Made by a program: the position numbers and the translations under genes. Under the pieces are notes generated by a model. That model saw only the letters and a program-made list of their open reading frames with translations, was not told the origin of the DNA and made no database searches. A stretch of 64,000 bases of DNA, from NCBI GenBank assembly GCA_022749755.1, contig CM040452.1, positions 23,264,773-23,328,772 of the forward strand, in the 5' to 3' direction. Below, piece after piece: positions 1-11,148 of the stretch. The stretch's first letter is position 1; each line of letters starts with the position of its first letter. Source of the stretch: Azadirachta indica (Eukaryota; Streptophyta; Magnoliopsida; Sapindales; Meliaceae).

Positions 1-708
1 CAAGAGTGTAAGAAAGAGTCAAATATCAATCTTGGACTTCAAGACAATAATCAGAGCTTGGTAACATTGACACAAATACAAGAAGGCAAAACCTAAAGAT
101 TAAAGCTTCTACGGAATTCAACTTCTCAAATTTGTATAAGGCTATATTCGAATGATGTCTCAAGGCTAAGCAAGCATGTTCAAGTCTTTTAATTGCAGTT
201 TGAATCAGATCATCATCATGATGCAAGTTTCGGATTCTGTGTGTCAGTTTGGGCTAAGTTGCTGTTCAAGCCCATTAGCTATTTTAGTCTTATTTATAAA
301 CATATAATTATAGTTTGTTATGTGTTTGGGCTGTTAACGCTAATTATTAAGCCCAAATTCAGTTTTTTTTATTTTAAATTAGAATAAGTTTAATTTTGTG
401 GCCAAACACTCCAATTAGGGTTACTTATCTCTTGTACCCTGATATATTCAGCCACATGCTCTCATGGAGGATGAATTACTTTTTCAAATGAAATTAAGTT
501 GAGAGTGTTTTCTCTTATTTTGATTCTTGCTTGAATCAAGATTCTTACAATCAAAGCTAATTACTTTGAGGGTATTTATTCTAAGGTTTTATTTCACAAG
601 TTGAAATTGGGTTGCAGACTTGCGTGAATCTGATTTATCTTTCCAAGAGGTTGCTTCCATGCGTAAAGATATTGGGTCTCAAGTTTAATATACTCGGGGT
701 TCGTATCA
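1..708 (+). repeat. Family A LTR, 5'-truncated by the window edge
   Basis: Nearly identical to the LTRs at 2489-3338, 7051-7876, 8992-9837 and 21963-22810. It ends in GTATCA and is followed after 3 bases by TGGTATCAGAGC, the primer-binding site, so it is a 5'-type LTR on the plus strand. A TATATATTCAG-like core lies near 440-450 in the shared alignment. The start lies outside the window. Confidence 0.93.
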
Positions 709-930
709 GTTTGGTATCAGAGCTACGGCTCTAAATCAGGTTATATCGTCTTTCAAATTTGTCTATTTGTTTCTTTAGTTTCTGAGTTTGTTTTGCTTCA
801 ATACCATTTATTTTCATTTTTTTGTGTCTATTATATCAAAAAAAAAGAACAAGAAGAGGATTTCCTTTCAATTCACAGCAAGTCAAGTTTGGGTTATATC
901 AATCTCCAATTTGGTTGATTTAGTGGGTTA
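709..930 (+). mobile_element. Family A primer-binding site and 5' untranslated leader
   Basis: TGGTATCAGAGC at 712-723 matches the usual plant initiator tRNA-Met primer-binding site. The leader is collinear with 3339-3550 of the next copy up to the shared text GTTGATTTAG. At about 931 it switches abruptly to reverse-complemented integrase sequence, so gag and protease are missing here. Confidence 0.85.
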
Positions 931-2488
931 AAGCCAGAAATAATTTCAAATGGTGAAAAATCAGTAGTAGAATGCACAACTCTATTATATGCGAATTCAA
1001 CAAATAGAATGCACTCTTCCCAATTCTTCAAATTCTTTTGGATAATAGCACGTAACAAAGTTCCCAAAGTCCTATTCACAACTTCTGTTTGACCATCAGT
1101 TTGTGGGTGACAAGTAGTAGAATATAACAATTTAAAACTTTGGATTTATCTTGTTTGCACACAACACATCTATCACAAACTCTTTGCACATCATTTTTCA
1201 TTTTAGGCCAATAGAAGTGTTCATCTAAAGTGTCTAAAGTTTTTGTAATGCCAAAATGTCCCATTAAACCACCCCCATGAGACTCTTTTACAAGCAATTC
1301 TCTCAAAGAACAAATAGGTATGCACAATTTTTATTTTCTTTAAACAAAAACCCATCCATTCTATAAAACTTACCATATGCAGCTTTCTCACATACTTTGA
1401 AAATGCTAGAAAAGTCAGTATCATCATCATAAAGAGTTTTAATATGTTCAAATCCAAACATTCTTGCATCTAAAGCATTAAGTAAAGTATACCTCCGTGA
1501 AAGTGCATCAGCCACAACATTGTCTTTACCTTACTTGTATTTAATCACATAAGGAAAAGTCTCAATAAATTCGACCCATTTGGCATGTCGTTTGTTCAAC
1601 TTACCTTGACTTTTAATGAACTTCAAAGATTGATGGTCAGTATGAATAACAAATTCCTTAGGCCACAAGAAATGCTGCCAGTTCTAGTTCAAAAGTATTA
1701 GCAAAGTTAGGCAAGGCAAGAATGGGTGTCTTACAAAGCTTATCTTTCAATAAAGTAAATGCATGCTCTTGTTCTTTGTCCCACTTAAAAGTATAATTTT
1801 TTTTAATTACCTCTGTAAGTGGTGTCGCAATGGTGCTAAAATCTTTTACAAACCATCTATAAAAACTAGCCAATTCATGAAAACTTCTTACCTCACATAC
1901 CGATTTAGGAATAGGCCAATTTTTTATAGCACTTATCTTCTCTTCATCAACTTCAATGCCTTGAGCACTTATCACGAAACCTAAAAACACAATTCGATCT
2001 AAACAAAAAGAACACTTTTTAATGTTAGCATATAACTTTTCTTTCCTCAAAATATCAAGTACAGCCCTTAAATGTTCTATGTGTTCCTTCGAATTTTTGG
2101 AATACACAAGGATATCATCAAAGTATACAACAACAAATTTTCCAATTAAATCTTTCAAAACATGGTTCATAAGTCTCATGAAAGTACTAGGTGCATTAGT
2201 TAAACCAAAAGGCATAACTAACCATTCATACAGACCATATTTTGTTTTGAATGCAGTTTTCCACTCATCACTCTCTCTCATGCGAATTTGATGATACCCA
2301 CTTTTCAAATCAATTTTGCTAAAGATAGTAGAATCATATAATTCATCAAGCATATCATCTAGCCTAGGAATAGGATGGCGATACTTTACCGTAATGTTAT
2401 TAATTGCACGACAATCAACACACATACGCCAAGAGCCATCTTTCTTAGGTACCAACAGAACAGGAACAGCACATGGACTCATACTTTC
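931..2488 (-). pseudogene. Inverted family A pol fragment (RT, RNase H, integrase)
   Basis: Read on the minus strand this runs RT (2486-1690, with YFDDILVYS and [12 protein letters not shown]), RNase H and its end ([20 protein letters not shown] near 1515), the integrase zinc-binding region ([13 protein letters not shown] near 1150) and the end of the integrase core ([15 protein letters not shown] near 1100). Compared with the copy at 19.6-21.6 kb it lacks about 150 bp between RT and RNase H and about 320 bp of the integrase core. It also has stops. Its upstream end abuts the first TG of the LTR at 2489. The orientation is opposite to the flanking LTRs, so it is an internal inversion and cannot be functional. 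Confidence 0.9.
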
Positions 2489-3338
2489 TGATACAAATAC
2501 GGATGCACACAAGAGCAATGATCCAATTCAGCTACCTAATGGTCCCGTTACAAGAGCAAGAATGAAGAAATTCAAAGATGCGTTGAATGGGATGATTCAA
2601 GGTTTGTGGGATGATCTTACAACAATTCAAGAGTGTAAGAAAGAGTCAAATATCAAGCTTGGACTTCAAGACAATAATCAGAGCTTGGTAACATTGACAC
2701 AAGTACAAGAAGGCAAAACCTGAAGATTAAAGCTTTTACGGAATTCAACTTCTCAAATTTGTATAAGACCATATTCGAACGATGTCTCAAGGCTAAGCAA
2801 CCATGTTCAAGTTCTTTTAATTGCAGTTCGAATCAGATCGTCATCATGATGCAAGTTTCGGATTCCATGTGCCAGTTTGGGCTAAGTTGCTGTTCAAGCC
2901 CATCATCTATTTTAGTCTTATTTATAAACATATATTTATAATTTGTTATGTGTTTGGGCTGTTAATGGTAATTATTAAGCCCAAATTCAGTTTATTTTAT
3001 TTAAAGTTAGAATAAGTTTAATTTTGTGGCCAAACACTCCAATTAGGGTTACTTATCTCCTGTACCCTTATATATTCAGCCACATGCTCTCATGGAGGCA
3101 ACAATTACTTTTCTTGAATGAAATTAAATTGACAGTGTTTTCTCTTATTTTGATTCTTGCTTGAATCAAGGTTCTTACAATCAAAGCTAATTACTTTGAG
3201 GGTATTTATTTTAAGGTTCTATTTCACAAGTTGAAATTGGGTTACAGACTTGGGTGAATCTGATTTAGCTTTCCAAGAAGTTGCTTCCATGCGTAAAGAT
3301 ATTGGGTCTCAAGTTTAATATACTCGGGGTTTGTATCA
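2489..3338 (+). repeat. Family A LTR (5' LTR of A2), 850 bp
   Basis: Begins TGATAC and ends GTATCA, a 6-bp terminal inverted repeat containing the canonical TG...CA. A TATATA core at 3069-3074 would serve as the promoter. It is shared as a boundary by the inverted segment on its left and by A2 on its right. Confidence 0.93.
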
Positions 3339-3341
3339 GTT

Positions 3342-3353
3342 TGGTATCAGAGC
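3342..3353 (+). other. Primer-binding site, tRNA-iMet type
   Basis: TGGTATCAGAGC starts 3 bases after the LTR end. This is the usual complement to the 3' end of plant initiator tRNA-Met used to prime minus-strand synthesis in many LTR retrotransposons. Confidence 0.9.
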
Positions 3354-3699
3354 TACGGCTCTAAATCAGGTTATATCGTCTTTCAAATTTGTTTATTTGT
3401 TTCTTTAGTTTCTGAGTCTGTTTTGCTTCAATTCCATTTATTTTCGTTTTTATGTCTATCATATCAAAAAAAAAAAAAAGAAGAGGGTTTCCTTTCAATT
3501 CACAGCAAGTCAAGTTTGGGTTGTATCAATCTCCAATTCGGTTGATTTAGTCTTTATCTATTCGTTTCTTTTCTGTCTGTGTCTATTTATTTTTGTTTGG
3601 TCACTCCTACGTGTTTGGAGGCAAAAATAAAAATAAAAAAAATAAAAAAAAAAAGGAGAGAAAAAGCAAAGCCTTTGGCTAAGAAGAAGAAAAAAAAAA

Positions 3700-3720
3700 G
3701 GGGGGGGGGGGGGGGGGGGG
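3700..3720 (+). repeat. Uninterrupted 21-base G tract
   Basis: A run of 21 G follows directly on an A run, in the untranslated leader of A2 between the primer-binding site and gag. The other copies of this leader in the window do not extend this far, so I cannot tell whether it is ancestral. It could form a G-quadruplex or be a base-calling artefact. Confidence 0.9.
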
Positions 3721-4206
3721 CAGGTGTTGAACGAAAATAAGGAAAATAAAAAGAAAAATCATATTGCTTCAAGGAGTTTGACCAAATCAAGCCTACATTC
3801 CAAAACAAGCTTCCTAATCTTTCCATAATTTTTGGTTGACTTTCCTATTCCTGTACTATTTTTTTTTCTTTTCTTTGTTCTTAATCTTTCCTTTATCATT
3901 TCTAAAAATCTATTTCCTAGTTCTTGTGCTTTCCCAGTTTGTTGCCTATCTAAATTAGTTTTATTTTACTTTTTATTGTATTTAGTAAGTTTGTATAAAT
4001 TTTGATTTTTTGCAACTATTCTTAATAAGAGAATTAGAGTGGAAAAAGGCTTAGTGTGAGCTCATCTAGAGAAAAGCCATAGAGAAAAGCCATAAAATTA
4101 AGTGTGAAACACGAGCGAACTTGAGTGATAACATTATTTGAGTGAAACACGTGAGGCAGTGAAGTGAGAAAATTATTCTTTTGCTTTACTAACTTTGTCC
4201 TGAAGG

Positions 4207-5250
4207 ATGAGTGGACAATTAAGAAATCCACAAAGTGAGATAAATCGATTCCAAGCTTTAACCGAGTTGTTGCAAGCCATGGATAGAAAATATGGAGAGT
4301 TGGTTGATAGAATGGAGAGGCTGGAGGTTTCAACCACAAGAGGGCAGCCACCTAATGCTCCTAATCCAACCAAACAAACTAGGCGAGTTCCGAGAAGAGC
4401 TCAATTAGATGATGGCTTTAATGATAGTGAATCGCTTGATGACAATGGAGAGGAAGAAGAGGTGAGACCGAGGGTAAGAAACAATAACAATAGCAACAGT
4501 GGGGTCAAACTGAAAATTCCACCATTTTATGGAAGAATGGATCCTGAGGCATACTTAGATTTGGAAACGAAGATTGAGTTAGTGTTTGATTGCAATGACT
4601 ACACTGGATCCAAGAAGTTGAAGCTTGCCGTGGCTGTTTTTGAAGCTTATGCTATTACTTGGTGGGATGATACTAAGCAAAAGCGAAGGAGAAATAGGGA
4701 AAGGCCCATTGAAGAGTGGAGAGATCTGAAATCCATCATGCGCAAGAGATTTGTACCAAACTACTACTATAGAGAATTGTATAATCGACTTCAAAAATCT
4801 CACTCAAAGGTCTAAGAGTGTTGAGGAATACTACAAGGAGATGGAGGTAGCAATGATAAGAGCAAATGTAGAGGAAGATAATGAGGCTACAATGGCAAGA
4901 TTTCTCAATGGTTTGAACAAAGAGATTTCTAATGTGGTTGAATTGCAGCCATATATAGAGCTAGAAGACTTGCTTCACCTTGCATTGAAGGTTGAGAAGC
5001 AACTGAAAAAGAGAGGTCGTACAAGTCAGTTTTCCTCCTATACTTCTGCATTCAAATCAAATTGGAGGAAAGATGATAAGGCTTCGTCATCCAAGCCTAA
5101 AATCGAATCCAAAGAGTTTCCCAAAAATCCAACTCAAGCAAAGACAAGGGTAAGTTTGATTCTACTACTAACACCAGAAATATTAAATGTTTTAAATGTT
5201 AAGGTGTAGGACATTACAAGCGGGATTGCCCAAATCAAAGAACCATATTC
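4207..5250 (+). pseudogene. gag of element A2, frameshifted
   Basis: Starts at the ATG at 4207 after a long leader. The first frame (to about 4800) holds the capsid-like retrotransposon gag domain, including AYLDLETKIELVFDCNDY and AYAITWWDD. The reading then moves by one base at an A5 run near 4793-4797 into a second frame carrying [20 protein letters not shown]. It changes frame again before the nucleocapsid zinc knuckle (pattern C-x2-C-x4-H-x4-C at about 5188-5231), which itself contains an in-frame TAA at 5200-5202. Gag would coat and package the RNA. This copy could not make an intact protein. Confidence 0.85.
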
Positions 5251-6042
5251 ATGCTTGAGGGAGAGTACTATTCGGCCAGTGAAGAGGAGAATGAACAAGA
5301 GACGATGCCAACTCTTGAAGATGCAAGTGATGAAGAAGGGGATGAGCAATTTACTATGGCAAAAAGTGGTAAGGCTCTTGTATCAAGAAGCGTTTTGAAT
5401 ATGCAATTCCAACAGGAAGAATGTGATCAAAGAGAGAATCTCTTCCATACTAGGTGTCTTGTAAAGGATAGGGTTTGTGATGTGATAATTGATGGTGGCA
5501 GTGTAACTAATGTTGCTAGTACTACTCTTGTAGAAAAGTTAGGGTTACCTACTTTAAAACATCCACATCCTTACAAGTTGAAGTGGCTTAATGATTGTGG
5601 GGAAATTAGGGTGACAAAGCAAGTTCTTGTTGCCTTCAAAATAGGCAAGTATAGAGATGAGTTGTTGTTTGATATAGTGCCCATGCATGCTGGCCATCTC
5701 TTGTTGGGACGCCCTTGGCAATTTGACAGAAGGGTGTTACATAATGGTTTTACAAATCATTATACTTTTGAGAAGGATGGGAAGAAAATTACTCTTGTAC
5801 CACTTTCACCTAAAGAAGTTTATGAAGGTGAGCTTAGAAGAATGCAAAGTCAGAGAGAAAACAAGAGTGAGGAGAAAAGAGTGAGTGAAGTTGTAACAAA
5901 GGAGGGTAAGTTTTCAAAAGAAAAGAGTGGCAAAAAGAATGAGAAAGAAAAACAAGTGAGTTCGAATGGAGAGGGGCAGAATTCAAATGAGGGAAAAGAG
6001 TGGAGGAAAAAGAAACAATTGAGTGTAAAAAGAAACAAGTGA
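5251..6042 (+). pseudogene. Aspartic protease region of element A2
   Basis: An open stretch of 263 codons. The retropepsin-like core includes VCDVIIDGGSVTNVASTTLV (active-site region at about 5476-5530) and HLLLGRPWQFDRRV (about 5692-5735, the flap/ILG-type end). The catalytic triplet reads Asp-Gly-Gly rather than Asp-Ser/Thr-Gly, and the other copies in this window read the same. A Lys/Glu-rich linker (about 5830-6030) leads towards RT. It belongs to the gag-pro-pol series of A2 and is probably inactive with the broken gag. Confidence 0.8.
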
Positions 6043-6974
6043 GCTTTTATGCAAAAAGGAGTGATATTAGGGTGGCTTGGTTTTCCAACAAAAGTATACT
6101 TGTACTTATGTACAAGGAACTTTACTTAAACACTAATGACCTTAATACTTCTTTGCCTACTGCATTTGTTTCTCTTTTACAGGCTTATGAAGATGTTTTT
6201 CCCCAGGAGGTGCCCAATGAATTGCCGCCCATTAGGGGTATCGAGCATCAGATCGATTTTATTCCTGGAGCTTCAATTCCAAATAAATCAACCTATAGGA
6301 GTAATCCCGAGGAGACAAAGGAGCTTCAAAGGCAAGTTGAGGAGTTGTTAACAAAGGGATATGTTAGAGAAAGTATGAGTCCATGTGCTGTTCCTGTTCT
6401 ATTGGTACCTAAGAAAGATGGCTCTTGGCGTATGTGTGTTGATTGTCGTGCAATTAATAACATTACGGTAAAGTATCGCCATCCTATTCCTAGGCTAGAT
6501 GATATGCTTGATGAATTATATGGTTCTACTATCTTTAGCAAAATTGATTTGAAAAGTGGGTATCATCAAATTCGCATGAGAGAGGGTGATGAGTGGGAAA
6601 CTGCATTCAAAACAAAATATGGTCTGTATGAATGGCTAGTTATGCCTTTTGGTTTAACTAATGCACCTAGTACTTTCATGAGGCTTATGAATCATGTTTT
6701 GAAAGATTTAATTGGAAAATTTGTTGTTGTATACTTTGATGATATCCTTGTATATTCCAAAAATTTGAATGAACATGTAGAACATTTAAGGGCTGTACTT
6801 GATATTTTGAGGAAAGAAAAGTTATATGCTAACTTTAAAAAGTGTTCTTTTTGTTTAGATCGAATTATGTTTTTAGGTTTCGTGGTAAGTGTTCAAGGCG
6901 TTGAAGTTGATGAAGAGAAGGTAAGTGCTATTAAAAATTGGGAAGAAAATTACTCTTGTACAACTTTCACCTAA
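6000..6974 (+). pseudogene. Reverse transcriptase of element A2, 3'-truncated
   Basis: A 324-codon open frame. It contains the pre-RT linker (YEDVFPQEVPNELPPIRG), the fingers/palm ([19 protein letters not shown]), [12 protein letters not shown], and the catalytic YFDDILVYS at about 6730-6758, which is intact. It runs to VSAIKNW at about 6940. The last ~30 bp read as protease-downstream sequence (compare 5779-5815), so the thumb/connection, RNase H and integrase are lost. This is one of the longest undamaged RT frames in the window, yet it is truncated. Confidence 0.87.
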
Positions 6975-7050
6975 GACAATAATGAGATAAAATCTTTAAG
7001 GTATAACCTTATTTTCAAATTCGTTCTTGTTGCATAAGCATGAAGAAGTG

Positions 7051-7876
7051 TGATACAAATACGGATGCACACAAGAGCAATGATCAAATTCAGCTACCTA
7101 ATAGTCCCGTTACAAGAGTAAGAATGAAGAAATTCAAAGATGCATTAAATGGGATGATCTTACAATAATTCAAGAGTGTAAGAAAGAGTTAAATATCAAG
7201 TTTGGACTTCAAGACAATAATCAGAGTTTGGTAACATTGACACAAGTACAAGAAGGCAAAACCTGAAAATTAAAGCTTCTACGGAATTCGACTTCTCAAA
7301 TCTGTACAAGGCCATATTCAACTGATGTCTCAAGGCTAAGCAAGCATGTTCAAGTCTTTTAATTATAGTTTGAATTAGATCATCATCATGATGCAAGTTT
7401 TGGATTCCATGTGCCATTTGTCCTAAGTTGCTGTGCAAACCCATTATTTATTTTAATCTTATTTATAAACATATATTTATATTTTGTTATGTGTTTGGGC
7501 TGTTAAAGATAATTATTAAGCCAAAATTCAGTTTGTGTTATTTTAAGTTAGCATAAGTTTAATTTTCTGGCCAAACACTCCAATTAGGGTTATTTATCTC
7601 TTATACCCTTATATATTCAGCCACATGCTCCCATTGAGACATCATTACTTTTTGAATAAAATAAAATTGAGAGTATTTTCTCTTATTTTGATTCTTGCTT
7701 GAATCAAAGTTCTTACAATCAAAGCTAATTACTTTGAGGGTATTTATTCTAAAGTTCTATTTCACAAGTTAAAATTGGGTTGCAGACTTGGATAAATCTG
7801 ATTTATCTTTCCAAGAGGTTGCTTCCTTGCATAAAGATATTAGGTCTTAAGTTTAATATACCCGGGGTTCATATCA
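7051..7876 (+). repeat. Family A LTR (3' LTR of A2), 826 bp
   Basis: Begins TGATACAAAT and ends ATATCA. Its early part has a deletion relative to the 5' LTR around 7150-7160. No good polypurine tract precedes it (GCATGAAGAAG), consistent with the rearranged 3' end of A2. Confidence 0.9.
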
Positions 7877-7935
7877 CGTGTGGGCTGTCTCGAATTAAAA
7901 TCGTTTTTTACATACTTTTGGTGTTTGGCGTTGGC
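7877..7935 (-). repeat. Fragment of a dispersed ~60-bp repeat (23-24 kb type)
   Basis: The reverse complement of this stretch matches the blocks at 23330-23395 and 24325-24392, which share text such as GATTTTAATTC and the CAAATGCCAAAAGTAC-like core. It sits between a family A LTR end and a family B-like pol fragment, so it may be a scrap of the original host sequence or of another element. Confidence 0.6.
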
Positions 7936-8991
7936 CATTCTTGAATTACCTTCACCTTCTCCTCATCGACCTCAATCCCTTTAACACTTAGAATCAATTT
8001 TAGAAAATACACAAGATCCATGCAATTCATCTAACATATCATCTAATTGAGGAATGAGATGTCGATACTTTACCGTAATATTGTTGACAGCTCGGCAATC
8101 AATACACATCCTCTATGTCCCATCTTTCTTAGGCACTAGTAGCACCAGAACCGCACAAGGATTCATTCTTTCTCTAACATACTCTTTCTCTATCAGCTTG
8201 TTAACTTGTCGTTGAAATTCCTTCATCTCCTCGGGATTACTTCTATAGGCTGGTCGGTTCAGAATTGTTGCACCAGGTACAAAATTAATTTGATGTTCAA
8301 TTTCTCAAATTGGAGATAAATCAAGGTGCACCTCTTCAGAAAAGACATCCTCGAATTTCTGTAAAAGAAATATAACATTATTCGACAAAGATCCGGCAAG
8401 ATCGTTACTATATAAAAAGGTCTTCTTGTACATAAGTACTATAAAGGGCTGTTGTAAAAGTAAAACTCTCTTGATCTCACTTTTTTTTGCAATAAAATTG
8501 TATTTCTCTTCTCTCTCATACATCAAAGTTGAAACTCTCTCATTTTTCCTCTCATTCTCTTTTACATTTTTGCCTTTTTCTTTTTCTTTTCTTTTTTCAC
8601 TCGCTTTTTGTATCTTTAATTGATTTTCAAAAATTTATTTTAGAGTCAATGGTACAAGTGATATAAATTACTTTTTTATGGTAAAAGAGTATTTATTTGT
8701 GAAACTGTCATGCGTGACTCGTCGATCGTACTACCATAGTCTACCCAATAACATGAGACTTGTGTACATAGGTATTACATCACAAAGTATCTCATCTTTA
8801 CATATGCCAATGGAAAATGCCACCAACACTTGTTTTATTACCTTAATTTCTCCAAAATTGTTTAGCCAAATCGTGGATGTTTCATGGGAGGTAATGACAA
8901 TTTCTCCACTAATTTGGTGCCGGCCACGTTAATCCAATTTCCTCCATCAATTATAATATTGCAAACTTTGTTGTTGACGAAACACCGAGCA
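7936..8991 (-). pseudogene. Family B-like protease-to-RT fragment
   Basis: Read on the minus strand, protease text (IIDGG near 8945) is followed by a K/E-rich linker, the pre-RT region (8526-8305, QQPFIVLMYKKTFLYSNDLA) and the start of RT. It then jumps over about 337 bp of RT, compared with 13862-14198 of element B1. It is collinear with B1 at 13800-15145. It has no open frame of useful length. Confidence 0.8.
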
Positions 8992-9837
8992 TGAAATACG
9001 GATGCACACAAGAGCAGTGATCCAATTCAGCTACCTAATGGTCCCGTTACAAGAGCAAGAATGAAGAAATTCAAAGATGCATTGAATGAGATGATTCAAG
9101 ATTTGTGGGATGATCTTACAACAATTCAAGAGTGTAAGAAAGAGTCAAATATCAAGCTTGGACTTCAAGATAATAATCAGAACTTGGTAACATTGACTCA
9201 AGTATAAGAAGGCAAAACCTGAAGATTAAAAGCTTCTACGGAATTCAACTTCTCAAATTTGTATAAGACCATATTCGAACGATGTCTCAAGGCTAAGCAA
9301 GCATGTTCAAGTTCTTTTAATTGCAGTTCGAATCAGATCGTCATCATGATGCAAATTTCGGATTCCATGTGCCAGTTTGGACTAAGTTGCTGTTCAATCC
9401 CATCATCTATTTTAATCTATTTATAAACATATATTTATAATTTGTTATGTGTTTGGGCTGTTAATGATAATTATTAAGCCCAAATTCAGTTTATTTTATT
9501 TAAAGTTAGAATAAGTTTAATTTTATGGCTAAACACTCCAATTAGGGTTACTTATCTCCTGTACCCTTATATATTCAGCCACATGCTCCTATGGAGACGG
9601 CAATTACTTTTCTTGAATGAAATTAAATTGAGAGTGTTTTCTCTTATTTTGATTCTTGCTTGAATCAAGGTTCTTACAATCAAAGCTAATTACTTTGAGG
9701 GTATTTATTCTAAGGTTCTATTTCACAAGTTGAAATTGGGTTACAGACTTGGGTGAATCTGATTTAGCTTTCCAAGAAGTTGCTTCCATGTGTAAAGATA
9801 TTGGATCTCAAGTTTAGTATACTCGGGGTTCGTATCA
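8992..9837 (+). repeat. Family A LTR standing alone
   Basis: An almost full-length LTR that starts TGAAATACGG (4 bases of the usual TGATACAAATACGG are missing) and ends CGTATCA. No primer-binding site follows: the next base begins family C integrase. Flanking 5-mers are GAGCA and AATAC, so there is no target duplication. It is a recombined LTR rather than a clean solo LTR. Confidence 0.87.
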
Positions 9838-11143
9838 AATACAGTATCGAACGGACTCCTATTAGTTGCCTCACTCTGCTGTAAGTTGTAAGAGAATTGA
9901 GCCACATCTAGCAACTTAGCCCAATCCCTTTGGTTGGCACTCACATAGTGCCTCAAGTATAACTCAAGCAGTGCATTGGCATGCTCGGTTTGTCCATCAC
10001 TTTGAGGATGAAAGCTTGTAGAAAAATTAAGGTCTGTTCCAAGTAATTTGAACAACTCGGACTAAAACTTGCCTGTAAACCGTGGGTCGCGATCACTTAC
10101 AATATTATTCGGCACTCCCCAAAGCTTCACCACATGCTTTAGGAACAATTTTGCGGCTTCCTCCGCTGTGCAATCCGTAGGTGCCGGAATAAAAATCACG
10201 TATTTACTAAAGCGATCCACCACCACAATGATACTTCCATACCCTTCCGATTTCGGTAGCGACGTGATGAAATCCATGAAAACACTTTCCCATGACTTGT
10301 TCGAAATTGGTAATGGCTCAAGTAACTCACCGGATGCTCGTTGCTCAATTTTGTCTTGTTGGCACACGAGACATGTCCGTACGTAGGCCTCGACATCCTC
10401 TCGCATCCTCAGCTAATAGTACAAATTTTCTAACAAAGCGCTGGTGCGCTTAGCTCTGGGGTGTCCAACCCATTTGGAATCATGGCATTTTTTGATAAAC
10501 TTTTTTCTCAAGCCACCCCACTTTGGCACAAAAATTCGTCTCCCCTTAGCATAGAGCAATCCGTTGTCGAGCCAAAACCGCCTTGTCTTCCCCTCATTTA
10601 CAAGCACCACTATGTTTTTAGCTAGAGGGTCTTGGGTCAATTCTTCTTTGATCCTCCTTACTAGCTTTCCCTCGAGAATACTTAGGTTAATGGTCGCCAA
10701 TTTCGCTTTTCGACTTAATGCATCCGCTACAACATTTGCTTTGCCTGGCTTGTATGCCAAGTTGTAGTCGAATTTTGCCAAGAAATCTTACCAACAAGCT
10801 TGCTTCGGACATAACTTCTTTTGCATTTGAAAGTAGCTAATAGCTACATTATCCGTCATAACCACGAAATGACTCCCAAGCAAGTAGTGTTGCCATACCC
10901 TAAGGCAATGGATGATTGCCGTTATCTCCTTTTCTTGCACGGTGTAGCGCCTTTCTGCCTCATTGAGCTTACGACTCTCAAAAGTAATGGGACTTCCTTC
11001 TTGCATGAATACACCCCCAATAACAAAATCTGAGGCATTGGTGTGTACTTCGAAAGGTTTTGTGTGATCGGGCAGCACAAGAACTGTCTCTTCCATGATT
11101 GCCTTCTTCAAGTTTTCGAAGGCATGTTGGCATTCCTTGGTCT
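9838..11143 (-). pseudogene. Family C (CRM-like) RNase H and integrase, 3' part
   Basis: Read on the minus strand: RNase H (VHTNASDFVIGGVFMQEG near 11050; KPGKANVVADALSRKAKL near 10740), then the integrase zinc-binding part (VRTCLVCQQDK near 10370) and the catalytic core (FMDFITSLPKSEGYGSIIVV; VSDRDPRFTGKF; HPQSDGQTEHANALLELY). The core is split by stops near 10410 and 10060. It ends abruptly at RSPFDTVF where the family A LTR begins. Its RT half lies at 17678-18546, separated by the nested element B1. Confidence 0.88.
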
Positions 11144-11148
11144 AATCC

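Larger units (their letters stand above)
2489..7876 (+). mobile_element. Family A Ty3/gypsy element A2, internally deleted
   Basis: The element has a 5' LTR at 2489-3338, primer-binding site 3342-3353, a gag-protease-RT series on the plus strand, and a 3' LTR at 7051-7876. RNase H and integrase are absent. After the RT connection near 6937 the sequence jumps back to protease-proximal sequence and then to the 3' LTR. The 5 bases outside the LTRs (CTTTC on the left, CGTGT on the right) do not match, so the ends are not a simple insertion. The class is clear from RT, the zinc knuckle and the protease. I did not fix the clade. Confidence 0.88.
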
